Assembly: GCA_964407855.1 (NCBI GenBank)
Contig: CAYOXI010000004.1
Span: 1-64,000, forward strand
Source: SHZI01 sp964407855
GTDB taxonomy: Bacteria; Pseudomonadota; Gammaproteobacteria; Steroidobacterales; GCA-2729495
Reading direction: 5' to 3'
DNA: 64,000 nucleotides
Part shown: piece after piece, positions 33,937-44,676 of the stretch
Layout of the letters: every line of letters begins with the position of its first letter
Numbering within the stretch: the stretch's first letter is position 1
The notes under the pieces: model-generated
What the model was told of the DNA's origin: nothing
Databases searched by the model: none
What the model saw: the letters and a program-made list of their open reading frames with translations, nothing else
Program-made: the position numbers and the translations under genes

Positions 33937-35482
33937 ACCCGGGCCGCCGGCAACCGCGGCGCCACCTGTGCCTGCCCGTCTCCCAGGGCTTCCCGGACGC
34001 GCGCTGGTGCTGGGCGCCGGTGCAGCACTGCCCCTGTCCTTCGCCCCCTTTGGCTACTGGTGGCTGGCGCCGCTGCTGATCGCGCTGCTTTTCCTCCTGC
34101 TGGCTTTCGAGAGCGCCCGGGAGCGGCTGTCCCGGGGCTACTGGTTTGGTGTCGGCGCCTTCTCGACCGGGACCTGGTGGTTGTACAACAGCATCCACGA
34201 TATCGGCGGGCTTGCTCCGCCCTTCGCCATCGCGCTGTGCCTCGCCCTGATACTCCTGATGGCAAGCTACACCGGGGCATGGGGACTGCTCAGTGCGGCT
34301 CTGCCCCGCGCCCACCGCGGCTGGCAGCCGCTGGCCGTGATGCCCGGTTCCTGGGTGCTCGTCGAGTGGGTCCGCGGCTGGCTCTTCACGGGCTTTCCCT
34401 GGCTCAGCCTGGGTTATGGGCAGGTCGATGGACCGCTCGCCGCCTGGGCACCGCTGGCGGGCGTGCATGGCGTGTCGCTGATCGTGGCCCTGCTGGCTGG
34501 TGCGCTGGCGGCGCTGGTGGCCGGCGACCGACCCGCCCGCATCACAGCTGTCGCATTGCTGGTGGCGATCGGGCTGGGGACGGCGGCCCTTCAGGACCGG
34601 GAGTGGACCAGCCCGACCGGCGACTCCCTGCAGGTGGCCCTGGTCCAGGGCGGGATCTCCCAGGAGCGCAAATGGCGGCCCGAGGAACTTGAGTACACGC
34701 GGACGCTGTTCCGGGAACTGACCGTGGGGCTGCCGGAGGCCGACCTGATCATCTGGCCCGAAGCAGCGATCCCGGCTCTCGCCCATGAGGAGGCCGACTT
34801 CCTGCGGGGTATTGATGAACTCGCAAAGGCCCGGGAACAGACCCTGATCCTCGGCATCCTCACCTTCGACTTTGCCACCGGCGAGTTCCGCAATTCGCTG
34901 CTCACGCTGGGCGAGGGCGAGCGCATCTACCACAAGCGCCACCTGGTGCCGTTCGGCGAGTTCTTCCCCGTGCCGGACTTCGTCCGCAATGTGCTGCGCC
35001 TGATGAACCTGCCCTATACGGACATCACCCCCGGTCTTGAGGGCCAGCTGCCGCTCATCGCCCGGGGCATCGTCCTGGCGCCCAGCATCTGCTACGAGGA
35101 TGTCTTCGGGACTGAACTGCGGGATTTCCTGCCGGGGGCCGGCTTGCTGGTGAACGTCAGCAACGACGGGTGGTTTGGTGACTCGATTGCGCCCCACCAG
35201 CATCTGGAGATGGCCCGGTTCCGCGCCCTTGAGTCTGGCCGCTACATGCTCCGCAGCACCAATACCGGGGTCACCGCCGTGATCGATCACCGCGGTCACA
35301 TCGTCAGCCGCGGACCGCAGTTCATGGCCGTGGTTGTCACGGGCGAAGTCCGGGCCCGGACCGGAGCGACGCCCTGGGTGCGCTTCGGCAACGTCCCCGT
35401 CCTGGCGGTGGCCCTCGGGTTGTGCGTGCTGCCTCTCGCGTGGTCCGCCGCCGGTTGGCGGCGCGGACGCCCGCCGCACTGA
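33914..35482 (+). CDS. lnt: Apolipoprotein N-acyltransferase
   Basis: Inner-membrane enzyme that adds the third acyl chain to lipoproteins before Lol export. The 522 residues comprise an N-terminal block of several TM helices (to about 225) and a nitrilase domain. The catalytic triad is intact: Glu283 in IIWPEAAIP, Lys341 in YHKRHLVPFGEF, Cys393 in SICYEDVF. It overlaps corC by 23 bases. Its likely clients here include LptE, the RND adaptor and the lipoprotein at 40645. Confidence 0.97.
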   Translation: MATLLRPEPGPPATAAPPVPARLPGLPGRALVLGAGAALPLSFAPFGYWWLAPLLIALLFLLLAFESARERLSRGYWFGVGAFSTGTWWLYNSIHDIGGLAPPFAIALCLALILLMASYTGAWGLLSAALPRAHRGWQPLAVMPGSWVLVEWVRGWLFTGFPWLSLGYGQVDGPLAAWAPLAGVHGVSLIVALLAGALAALVAGDRPARITAVALLVAIGLGTAALQDREWTSPTGDSLQVALVQGGISQERKWRPEELEYTRTLFRELTVGLPEADLIIWPEAAIPALAHEEADFLRGIDELAKAREQTLILGILTFDFATGEFRNSLLTLGEGERIYHKRHLVPFGEFFPVPDFVRNVLRLMNLPYTDITPGLEGQLPLIARGIVLAPSICYEDVFGTELRDFLPGAGLLVNVSNDGWFGDSIAPHQHLEMARFRALESGRYMLRSTNTGVTAVIDHRGHIVSRGPQFMAVVVTGEVRARTGATPWVRFGNVPVLAVALGLCVLPLAWSAAGWRRGRPPH

Positions 35483-35537
35483 CCGCTGGTCCCTGCCGTT
35501 GTATCCTTGCGGCCCCTGACGCAGCCCGATCCCGACC

Positions 35538-38139
<2,602 letters not shown>

Positions 38140-38153
<14 letters not shown>

Positions 38154-38637
38154 GCGCTGCCGGCGAGGTGGGTTGCTCGCCGTGCTGCTGCTGGTGGCCG
38201 GCTGTGGCTTCCAGTTTCGCGGTCCCGCCGGAATCCCGCCCGATATGGGAGTCATCCACATTCAGACGGGCGACCGGTACTCGCCGTTTTACCGGGAGCT
38301 GGTGACCGCCCTGCGTCGAAGCAAAGTGCAGCTGAGCGACGATCCCGCCAGGGCGCAAACCATCATCCGGGTTCTTGTTGACGACACGGGCCGGCGTCTG
38401 CTGTCTGTCACGGCGCGCAATGTGCCGGCTGAATACGAGATCTACTACCGGCTGCGATTCGCCGTGGACCGGGATGGCGGCGAGGTGGTGCCAGTCGAGC
38501 AGCTCTCCCTGGCCCGAACCCTGGCCTTTGACGAGACCGAGGTGCTCGGCAAGGCGGGCGAGGAGGAGAGCATCCGCCAGGCCATCGCCAGGGACATGGT
38601 CGGCCTGGTAACCCGTCGTCTGGCGGCCGTGCGCTGA
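38140..38637 (+). CDS. lptE: LPS-assembly lipoprotein LptE
   Basis: Outer-membrane lipoprotein that plugs the LptD barrel for LPS export. The ATG at 38140 (AGGA 10 bases before it, inside the leuS end) gives 165 residues with a signal peptide and lipobox LVAGC (Cys22) followed by GFQFRGPA, the LptE N-terminus. The leuS-lptE pairing is the standard gammaproteobacterial context. holA, its usual next neighbour, is about 6 kb further right. Confidence 0.93.
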
Positions 38638-38644
38638 CCGCCCC

Positions 38645-39346
38645 GTGAAGTCTGGCCGCCGTCTCTCCCGGCTGCTGCTGAAGGGCCTGCTGGCAGCCAT
38701 TCTGCTGACCCTGCTCCTCGTGCTGCCCCTGCGCTGGATGCCACCGCTCACTTCCAGCTTCATGGTGCAGAACTGGTGGTCGCAGGACGGGCTGTGGGCC
38801 CGGGTAGCCTACGACTGGGTGCCGGGCACGGCCATCAGTCCGCTGGCTGCCCGGGCCGTGCTCGCTGCCGAGGACCAGAAGTACTTTGCCCATGCCGGCT
38901 TCGACATGGCGTCCATCCGCAAGGCCTGGGATGGCAATGCCCGGGGTCGGCCGGTGCGGGGTGCCTCGACCATCAGCCAGCAGGTGGCGAAGAACCTCTG
39001 GCTCTGGCCGGGCCGCAGCTGGTTGCGCAAGGGCCTGGAGGCCTGGTTCACGGTCTGGCTTGAACTCCTGCTGCCCAAGGAGCGGATCCTCACGATCTAC
39101 CTGAACATTGCCCAGTTCGGTCCGCATACCTTCGGTGTCGAAGCGGCCGCCCGGGAATACTTCGGCAAGGCCGCCACTGGCCTCAACCCGGAGGAGTCGG
39201 CGCGCCTGGCTGCCGTGCTGCCCAATCCCCGGACCTACAGCGTCCGCAATCCCGGGCGTTACGTGCTTGATCGCCAGGCCTGGATCCAGGGCCAGGCCCG
39301 GCGCCTGGATGTGGCCATGCGCGGGCGCTGGCCTGGCCGCGACTGA
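38645..39346 (+). CDS. mtgA: Monofunctional biosynthetic peptidoglycan transglycosylase
   Basis: GT51 enzyme polymerising lipid II glycan strands. The 233 residues have one N-terminal TM helix and the transglycosylase motifs AAEDQKYFAHAGFD (catalytic Glu76), GASTISQQVAKNLWLW, and KERILTIYLNIAQFG. No transpeptidase domain follows. It starts at GTG 38645, 7 bases after lptE, so it is probably in the same transcript. Confidence 0.96.
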   Translation: MKSGRRLSRLLLKGLLAAILLTLLLVLPLRWMPPLTSSFMVQNWWSQDGLWARVAYDWVPGTAISPLAARAVLAAEDQKYFAHAGFDMASIRKAWDGNARGRPVRGASTISQQVAKNLWLWPGRSWLRKGLEAWFTVWLELLLPKERILTIYLNIAQFGPHTFGVEAAAREYFGKAATGLNPEESARLAAVLPNPRTYSVRNPGRYVLDRQAWIQGQARRLDVAMRGRWPGRD

Positions 39347-39385
39347 GCGGTTAGGCTCCCCCGCGTTACCCACGGAGTAGAACGA

Positions 39386-39769
39386 ATGGCGCTGGTCGCA
39401 GTTGTGATTGCCCTCGCTGTGCTTGAGTTCCTGGTCTTCGGGATGCTGGTGGGCCGCGCCCGGGTGCGCTGCGGCGTCCAGCCCCCGGCCACCACCGGGC
39501 ATCCGGTTTTCGAGCGCTATTTCCGGGTGCAGCAGAACACCATGGAACAGCTGGTGGTCTTCATTCCCTCCGTCTGGCTGTTCGGTCTGTACGTGAGCCC
39601 CCTGTGGGCAGCAGGACTTGGTGTGCTGTTCGTCATTGGCAGGGCGCTGTACCTCACCGGCTATGTGGAGGAGCCCCGCAAGCGTTTCGCCGGCTTTGGC
39701 CTCTCCTTCCTCCCGAATGTCATCCTGGCCCTGGGCGCGCTCGTGGGGGCGGTACTGAGCATCGCCTGA
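39386..39769 (+). CDS. MAPEG family membrane protein
   Basis: A 127-residue protein with four hydrophobic helices. The segment FERYFRVQQNTMEQLVVFIP carries the R-x-Q-x-N-x-x-E pattern of glutathione-dependent MAPEG enzymes (microsomal GST-like). The bacterial substrate is unknown. GGAG precedes the ATG. The stop TGA overlaps the next ATG by one base, so the following membrane-protein gene is probably translated with it. Confidence 0.88.
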   Translation: MALVAVVIALAVLEFLVFGMLVGRARVRCGVQPPATTGHPVFERYFRVQQNTMEQLVVFIPSVWLFGLYVSPLWAAGLGVLFVIGRALYLTGYVEEPRKRFAGFGLSFLPNVILALGALVGAVLSIA

Positions 39770-40554
39770 TGCTGCTGGAGCCTCGCCAGGCAGCTCCCGG
39801 AGCCCTGCTGCGCTGGTCTGCCCAGGCTGTGGAGCTGATTGCGCGCGGCGCCGGCTTCTGGCTGGGACTGATGCTGCTGCTCTGTCTCGCCATCTTCGCC
39901 AGCCAGCGGCTGCCCCTGCTCGGCGGGATGCTGGCGCTCATGGCCTTCTTCGGCAGTACCCTGGCCGCGGCCGCGCTCGATCAGCCGGGTTCGGCGACCC
40001 TGGCCGGCGCGCTCAGCCTGCTGCGATCCCGGGGCCGCAGCATCCTGCTGTTTGCGGGCGTGATCTCCTGCGCCGGAGGGCTGGTCTGGATCCTGCTGCT
40101 GGCGAGGCCGGAGGTTTCGTGGTGGAACATCCTCTATACCAACCGCAATGTCGTCGAGGTGCTGTCGGAGGACTGGTTCATTGCGCTGCGCCAGATCTTC
40201 GTCTACCCGGCATTCGCGCTGGGCCTCTGCTACTTCGGCCTGAACATTCCCGGTCTTACCTCGTTCTTCCAGTTTGCCTGCCACACCCTGCTCGGACTGC
40301 CGTTCCGGGATGCCTATCGGCTCGCTGCGGCGGCCCAGATGAAGAACCTCACGCCCATGCTGGGCGTGGGACTGCTGTTCATCGTGCTGCCGGTAGTCGC
40401 CGTGCTGCTGCTGCCACCGGCCGTGCCGCTGCTGTATTGCTACCTGGGGGCGCTCGCCTACGTCAGCTTCCGTGAAATTTTCCTCGGCCGGCCGGACAAC
40501 CGGCTGCGGGAGCGACAGGCGGTCCCGGCTGGCACGGCGGGGCAGGCTGCGTAA
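39769..40554 (+). CDS. Unrecognised polytopic membrane protein
   Basis: 261 residues with about six hydrophobic segments and few charged residues until the C-terminal RPDNRLRERQ tail. It resembles the general layout of small bacterial integral membrane proteins of the BPSS1780 or DUF4013 sort, but I recognise no diagnostic motif. Its start overlaps the MAPEG stop, and 90 non-coding bases follow. Base composition matches the neighbours, so there is no sign of recent transfer. Confidence 0.8.
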   Translation: MLLEPRQAAPGALLRWSAQAVELIARGAGFWLGLMLLLCLAIFASQRLPLLGGMLALMAFFGSTLAAAALDQPGSATLAGALSLLRSRGRSILLFAGVISCAGGLVWILLLARPEVSWWNILYTNRNVVEVLSEDWFIALRQIFVYPAFALGLCYFGLNIPGLTSFFQFACHTLLGLPFRDAYRLAAAAQMKNLTPMLGVGLLFIVLPVVAVLLLPPAVPLLYCYLGALAYVSFREIFLGRPDNRLRERQAVPAGTAGQAA

Positions 40555-40644
40555 CTTGCAACCGCCCCCGCAACTGGGCGACGATTTGATGCTGCGGTCT
40601 GACGTGGGCCGCACCGGCCGCCGGTACTTCCAGGAGAGTGATCA

Positions 40645-41142
40645 ATGACCCGACCGGCGCGCGCCGCCGCAATTCTCGGCTGCCTGGCATTCCTGGCCGG
40701 CTGCTCACAGCCGGATACCCCCCGGGTCGAGGGGCCGCTGGCCATCGAGATCCTCGAGCTCTGCACCGTCTGCGTCGAGGTGCTCCGCTGCGAGGGTGAG
40801 GGCCGGCAGACCGCCTACGTGATGGACGAAAAAGGCGCCTGGGGCCAGATCATCACGATCTGGGCGTACTTTGCCGACGTCTTTCGTCCCAGGACCGAGG
40901 ACTTCCGTGGGCTGACCGTCTATGAACTCGCCGACGACCAGACCACCGTGCTTTCGAAGTCGGCCGGCCTGGAGGCGCGGCTGGATGTCTGGAATCGCCG
41001 GGTCGAACTGCCTGACGCCGTGGTCGACCAGTCGACCGGCAACTGGCTCGGCACCGACGGCAGGATACTCGGCACCTGTGTCCACCTCGCCCCGAACGAC
41101 GGCCGCGCGCTGGCGGCAGTCCTTGCGGGCAGCTCGAACTGA
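40645..41142 (+). CDS. Unrecognised Cys-rich lipoprotein
   Basis: 165 residues. A signal peptide ends in the lipobox FLAGC (Cys20), so the mature protein should be a periplasm-facing lipoprotein. The mature part has CxxC (Cys40, Cys43), Cys49 and Cys145, a spacing that could form disulfides or bind metal. I recognise no family. AGGAG lies about 8 bases before the ATG. It is 23 bases upstream of the DoxX-like gene and probably forms an operon with it. Confidence 0.8.
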   Translation: MTRPARAAAILGCLAFLAGCSQPDTPRVEGPLAIEILELCTVCVEVLRCEGEGRQTAYVMDEKGAWGQIITIWAYFADVFRPRTEDFRGLTVYELADDQTTVLSKSAGLEARLDVWNRRVELPDAVVDQSTGNWLGTDGRILGTCVHLAPNDGRALAAVLAGSSN

Positions 41143-41165
41143 ACACTCAAGTACGGAGACCGCCC

Positions 41166-41684
41166 GTGACGAGTATCGGCATTACGGCCCATCCCGCCTT
41201 TGGCTGGCAGCTCATCAAGTCCCGGCCCCTGAAGGGGCTCGGCATCGGTTTTGTGCTGTTTCTCCGGTATTTCTATGGACTGTTCTACCTGTTTTCCACG
41301 ATCAACAAGATCCGGCAGAACTACATGTTCAGCGACTATCCGCTGCAGGTCTTTACCGACCAGCTGGCGAAGATCAATCCTGACGGCATCATGGCCGCCT
41401 GGATGACGGCATTCACGATCCCCTACTACCGGTTCGTCGGGTTCATGGTCACGATCATCTGGGCGGCCGTTGCGATCGGACTGCTGCTCGGCCTGTGTAC
41501 GCGCTGGGCCGCTGCGCTGGCAATCTTCGCCACGATCAATATCGGGCTGGGGGGCTTCTACGATCACTCGCTGATCGTGCTGGGGCTGTGGGCGCTGTTG
41601 TTCGTGGTACTGCCAACCGGCCACTGGTTCGGCCTCGACCGGCGGCTGCATCAGCGCTACCCACAGTCGATCCTGTTCCGGTAG
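41166..41684 (+). CDS. DoxX-like four-helix membrane protein
   Basis: 172 residues with four TM helices. The pattern GLLLGLCTRWAAALAIFATI followed by a terminal helix and PTGHWFGLDRRL is typical of DoxX/DoxD-related proteins, some of which are tied to quinone-linked redox or disulfide systems. It starts at GTG 41166 with ACGGAG 9 bases before it. It lies directly behind the Cys-containing lipoprotein and converges on hisI. Confidence 0.7.
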   Translation: MTSIGITAHPAFGWQLIKSRPLKGLGIGFVLFLRYFYGLFYLFSTINKIRQNYMFSDYPLQVFTDQLAKINPDGIMAAWMTAFTIPYYRFVGFMVTIIWAAVAIGLLLGLCTRWAAALAIFATINIGLGGFYDHSLIVLGLWALLFVVLPTGHWFGLDRRLHQRYPQSILFR

Positions 41685-41725
41685 ACAGGCGCGGCTGCCG
41701 GCGCCGTGGCCCGACCGGCGCCGGG

Positions 41726-42214
41726 CTACAGCTGGGTGGGGTTGGGCTGGCCCGGGTAGACGACTTCCGGGTCAAAGACCTTCTCGGTGGCCGTGAAGGT
41801 CAGGGGCAGGGGCCCCACATGGTCCGCTGCCGACGGGCCGACCGGCACTTCCCGGTAGAAGCAGCTCCGGTAACCCACATGGCAGCTGGCCCCGCCCGTG
41901 ATGTCCACCCGCAGCCAGACGCAGTCCTGGTCGTCGTCAATCAGCAGCTGGCGCACGGTCTGCACGAGGCCGCTGGTTGCGCCCTTGTGCCAAAGCACCT
42001 GGCGGCTGCGGCTGAAGTAATGCGCCTGTCCCGTCTCGATGGTGCGGGTGAGCGCTTCCGCGTTCATGTACCCGACCATCAGCAGCTCGCCGGTCGAGTA
42101 GTCGGTCGTGACTGCCGCGATCAGGCCCTGGGCATCGAACTTCGGCGCCAGTTCGTGGCCTTCTTCCACCTGCTCCACGGTGCGTCGCGGGGCGAAAATC
42201 ACGTTTGTATCCAT
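41726..42214 (-). CDS. hisI: Phosphoribosyl-AMP cyclohydrolase
   Basis: Third step of histidine synthesis, opening the purine ring of PR-AMP. The HisI domain covers about residues 20-125: LMVGYMNAEAL, HKGATSG, the Asp cluster DDDQDCVWLRV for Mg, and the zinc cysteines in GASCHVGYRSCFYR. The product is 162 residues. There is no HisE domain; instead a 35-residue tail follows. No other his gene is in the window, so this is an isolated his gene next to cysS and divergent from it. Confidence 0.95.
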   Translation of the reverse strand: MDTNVIFAPRRTVEQVEEGHELAPKFDAQGLIAAVTTDYSTGELLMVGYMNAEALTRTIETGQAHYFSRSRQVLWHKGATSGLVQTVRQLLIDDDQDCVWLRVDITGGASCHVGYRSCFYREVPVGPSAADHVGPLPLTFTATEKVFDPEVVYPGQPNPTQL

Positions 42215-42245
42215 GTCGACCGGGAGTCCCGCTGCTGCCGGGGGC

Positions 42246-42253
42246 TATTATAG
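42246..42253. promoter_or_regulatory. Overlapping divergent -10 elements, hisI/cysS
   Basis: The block reads TATTAT or TTATAG toward cysS and a perfect TATAAT (42252-42247) on the minus strand toward hisI. It is the only AT-rich stretch between the two starts (64 bases apart). Distances to the start codons are about 27 and 32 bases. No clear -35 in either direction. Confidence 0.5.
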
Positions 42254-42278
42254 CGGCCCCAAACCAGCCCGCCGCCAG

Positions 42279-43676
42279 ATGTCGCTGAACCTCTACAACA
42301 CCCGCACCCGGCAAAAGGAGCCCTTCATCCCGCTGATCCCGGGCGAGGTGACCATGTACGTCTGCGGGCCAACAGTTTACAGCTATCCCCATATCGGCAA
42401 CGCCCGGCCGGCCGTGGTATTCGACGTGCTGGCCCGCCTGCTGCGCATGCGTTACCGCCTCACCTATGCGCGGAACATCACCGACATCGACGACAAGATC
42501 AACCGGTCCGCCGCCGAGCAGGGTGTGCCGATCTCGGACATAGCTACCCGCTACGCGGCGGTCTACCGGGAAGACATGCGGGCGCTGGGCGTTGCCCCAC
42601 CCGACCTCGAGCCACTCGCGACGGAGCACCTGCCGGCGATCATCGGGATGATCAGCACCCTCGTCGACACGGGGCACGCCTACGCGGCCGAGGACCATGT
42701 CCTGTTCCGGGTTGGTTCCTATCCGGACTATGGCTCGCTGTCCCGCCGGGACCAGCGGGAACTGCTGGCCGGTGCCCGGGTGGATGTGGCGCCGTACAAG
42801 GAAGGCCCGGCCGATTTCGTCTTGTGGAAGCCCTCATCGCCGGAGCAGCCGGGCTGGGACAGCCCCTGGGGCCGGGGCCGTCCGGGCTGGCATATCGAGT
42901 GCTCGGCGATGGTTGCGGCCCATCTCGGCACGACGATCGACATACATGGCGGTGGCAACGACCTGATCTTTCCCCACCACGAGAACGAAGTGGCCCAGAG
43001 CACCTGTGCCCACCGGGGCGAACTCTTTGTCCGCTACTGGCTGCACAACGGCTTCGTCAACGTCGATCACGCCAAGATGTCCAAATCCCTGGGCAATGTC
43101 CTGCTGGTGCGCGATCTCCTGAAGGAGGCGCCCGGCGAAGCGATACGCCTCGCGCTGCTGTCAGCCCACTACCGGCAGCCGCTGGACTGGACGGGAGAGG
43201 TGCTGCCTGAGGCCCGGCGCAAACTGGACCGGCTTTACGGCGCCCTGCGGGCCGTGCCGGACGCGCCGGCGGCAGGCAATGGCTCAACCGGTGAGAGTGA
43301 CGGCATTCCCGATCCCTGCCTGGCTGCCCTCGAGGACGACCTCAATACGCCGAAGGCGCTCGCTGTGCTGTTCGACCTGGCACGGGACATCAACCGCTCA
43401 GCCGATCCGGCTGAGCGGTGCCGGCTGGCTGGCCAGCTGCGGGCGGGTGGGGCGCTGATGGGCCTGCTGGCGGAAAGCCCGGAGGCCTGGCTGCAGGGAG
43501 CCACCGGTGAAGGCCTGACCGCCGGGCAGGTCGAGTCCCTGCTCGCACAGCGGCTGGCGGCAAGACGGCAGCGGGATTTTGCCGCCGCCGACCGGATTCG
43601 TGATGAACTGGTGGTCGCCGGCATCGTGCTCGAGGACGGCCCCGACGGCACCCGGTGGCGACGGGTGGCCCAATGA
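42279..43676 (+). CDS. cysS: Cysteine-tRNA ligase
   Basis: Class I synthetase. The ATG at 42279 gives MSLNLYNTRTRQKEPFIPL and 465 residues (E. coli 461). Zinc ligands: Cys29 in MYVCGPTVYS, the Cys of GWHIECSAMV, and His/Glu in FPHHENEVAQS. HIGH motif at 38-41 (HIGN) and KMSKS in HAKMSKSLGN. The last codon overlaps the sufE start (ATGA). There is no Shine-Dalgarno. Confidence 0.97.
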   Translation: MSLNLYNTRTRQKEPFIPLIPGEVTMYVCGPTVYSYPHIGNARPAVVFDVLARLLRMRYRLTYARNITDIDDKINRSAAEQGVPISDIATRYAAVYREDMRALGVAPPDLEPLATEHLPAIIGMISTLVDTGHAYAAEDHVLFRVGSYPDYGSLSRRDQRELLAGARVDVAPYKEGPADFVLWKPSSPEQPGWDSPWGRGRPGWHIECSAMVAAHLGTTIDIHGGGNDLIFPHHENEVAQSTCAHRGELFVRYWLHNGFVNVDHAKMSKSLGNVLLVRDLLKEAPGEAIRLALLSAHYRQPLDWTGEVLPEARRKLDRLYGALRAVPDAPAAGNGSTGESDGIPDPCLAALEDDLNTPKALAVLFDLARDINRSADPAERCRLAGQLRAGGALMGLLAESPEAWLQGATGEGLTAGQVESLLAQRLAARRQRDFAAADRIRDELVVAGIVLEDGPDGTRWRRVAQ

Positions 43677-44116
43677 CTGCGCTGTCCCGCAATCCGGCCC
43701 AGCCCATCGCGGCGGCGGAGCGGGAACTGGTGGAGGAGTTCGCGCTGTTCGACAACTGGATGGATCGCTACCAGTACATTATTGACCTGGGTCGGCAGCT
43801 GCCGCCTTTCCCGGAAAGCGAGAAGCTTGAGGAGCGCAAGATCAAGGGTTGCCAGTCCCAGGTGTGGCTGCTGACCAGCCCACGGGAGGACCGCCTCGAC
43901 TTCCAGGCCATCAGCGACTCGGCAATCGTCTCCGGCCTGATCGCGATCCTCATGCGCATCTACAGTGGCAGGCCGGCTCGCGAGATTCTCGCCACGCCGC
44001 CGTCCTTCATCACCGCCATCGGCCTCGATCAGCATCTCAGCCCGACCCGCAGCAACGGACTGCATGCCATGCTCCAGGCCATTCACCAGGCTGCGGCGGC
44101 ATGTGTGGCGGAGTGA
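43673..44116 (+). CDS. sufE: SufE family cysteine desulfurase sulfur acceptor
   Basis: Accepts persulfide sulfur from a SufS/CsdA desulfurase for Fe-S cluster assembly. From ATG 43673, overlapping the cysS stop, it is 147 residues. The acceptor cysteine is in RKIKGCQSQVWL (Cys60). No sufBCD or sufS gene lies here, so it could equally be the CsdE type. The link to cysS may be only organisational. Confidence 0.93.
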   Translation: MTALSRNPAQPIAAAERELVEEFALFDNWMDRYQYIIDLGRQLPPFPESEKLEERKIKGCQSQVWLLTSPREDRLDFQAISDSAIVSGLIAILMRIYSGRPAREILATPPSFITAIGLDQHLSPTRSNGLHAMLQAIHQAAAACVAE

Positions 44117-44379
44117 AGCAGGTGCCCGGCGCCGGCGCCCGGCTGGCCCTGATGCTGATCCGCGGCTATCAGCGCCTGCTGTCGCCGTGGCTCGGCACGA
44201 ACTGCCGTTATCTGCCCACCTGCTCGGCCTATACGGCGGAGGCGATCGAACGTTTTGGCCTGTTGCGGGGTGCCTGGCTCGGCATCCGGCGCCTCGGCCG
44301 CTGCCATCCCCTGGCGACCGCCGGGCTCGATCCGGTGCCCCGGGATTATGTCTGGTGGGGCCGCGAATCCTCGTCCTGA
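44101..44379 (+). CDS. yidD: Membrane protein insertion efficiency factor YidD
   Basis: Small protein that helps YidC-dependent insertion. About 92 residues with LMLIRGYQRLLSPWLGTNCR, the motif CRYLPTCSAYTAEAIERFG and GRCHPLATAGLDPVP. Start ATG 44101 overlaps the sufE end by 16 bases; GTG 44113, overlapping the sufE stop, is an alternative that removes 4 residues. Unusually it is not beside rnpA and yidC. Confidence 0.92.
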   Translation: MCGGVKQVPGAGARLALMLIRGYQRLLSPWLGTNCRYLPTCSAYTAEAIERFGLLRGAWLGIRRLGRCHPLATAGLDPVPRDYVWWGRESSS

Positions 44380-44387
44380 ATCCCTGA

Positions 44388-44393
44388 TATAGT
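44388..44393 (+). promoter_or_regulatory. Candidate -10 element before the Trm112-like gene
   Basis: TATAGT ends 13 bases before the ATG at 44407, with no Shine-Dalgarno between. The predicted mRNA leader would be about 7 bases. Confidence 0.35.
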
Positions 44394-44406
44394 CCGGCCA
44401 AATCCG

Positions 44407-44661
44407 ATGGATAAACGTCTGCTCGATATCGTTTGCTGCCCCGTGACCCAGCTGCCCCTGCAGCTGCTGGACAGCGAGCGCCTGACCCGCCTCAATGCCG
44501 CCATTGCGGCTGGCAACCTCCAGACCCGCGATGGGCGGGCCGTCGCCGATACCCTGCCGGAGGCTCTCGTCACGCGGGATGCGCGCCTCGTCTATCCGGT
44601 GCGGGCCGGTATCCCCCTCCTGCTCGAAGAGGAGTCCATTGACTGGCAACAACTTGCCTGA
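44407..44661 (+). CDS. Trm112 family protein (UPF0434/YcaR-like)
   Basis: 84 residues. The N-terminal LLDIVCCPVTQLPLQLLD and C-terminal LVYPVRAGIPLLLEEE are the signature of YcaR-type Trm112 proteins, which in other organisms activate methyltransferases. The insert between them is longer than in E. coli YcaR (about 60 residues total). Only two cysteines remain, so the zinc site is incomplete. It precedes holA by 15 bases. Confidence 0.88.
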   Translation: MDKRLLDIVCCPVTQLPLQLLDSERLTRLNAAIAAGNLQTRDGRAVADTLPEALVTRDARLVYPVRAGIPLLLEEESIDWQQLA

Positions 44662-44676
44662 GCGTTCTGCTGCCGG

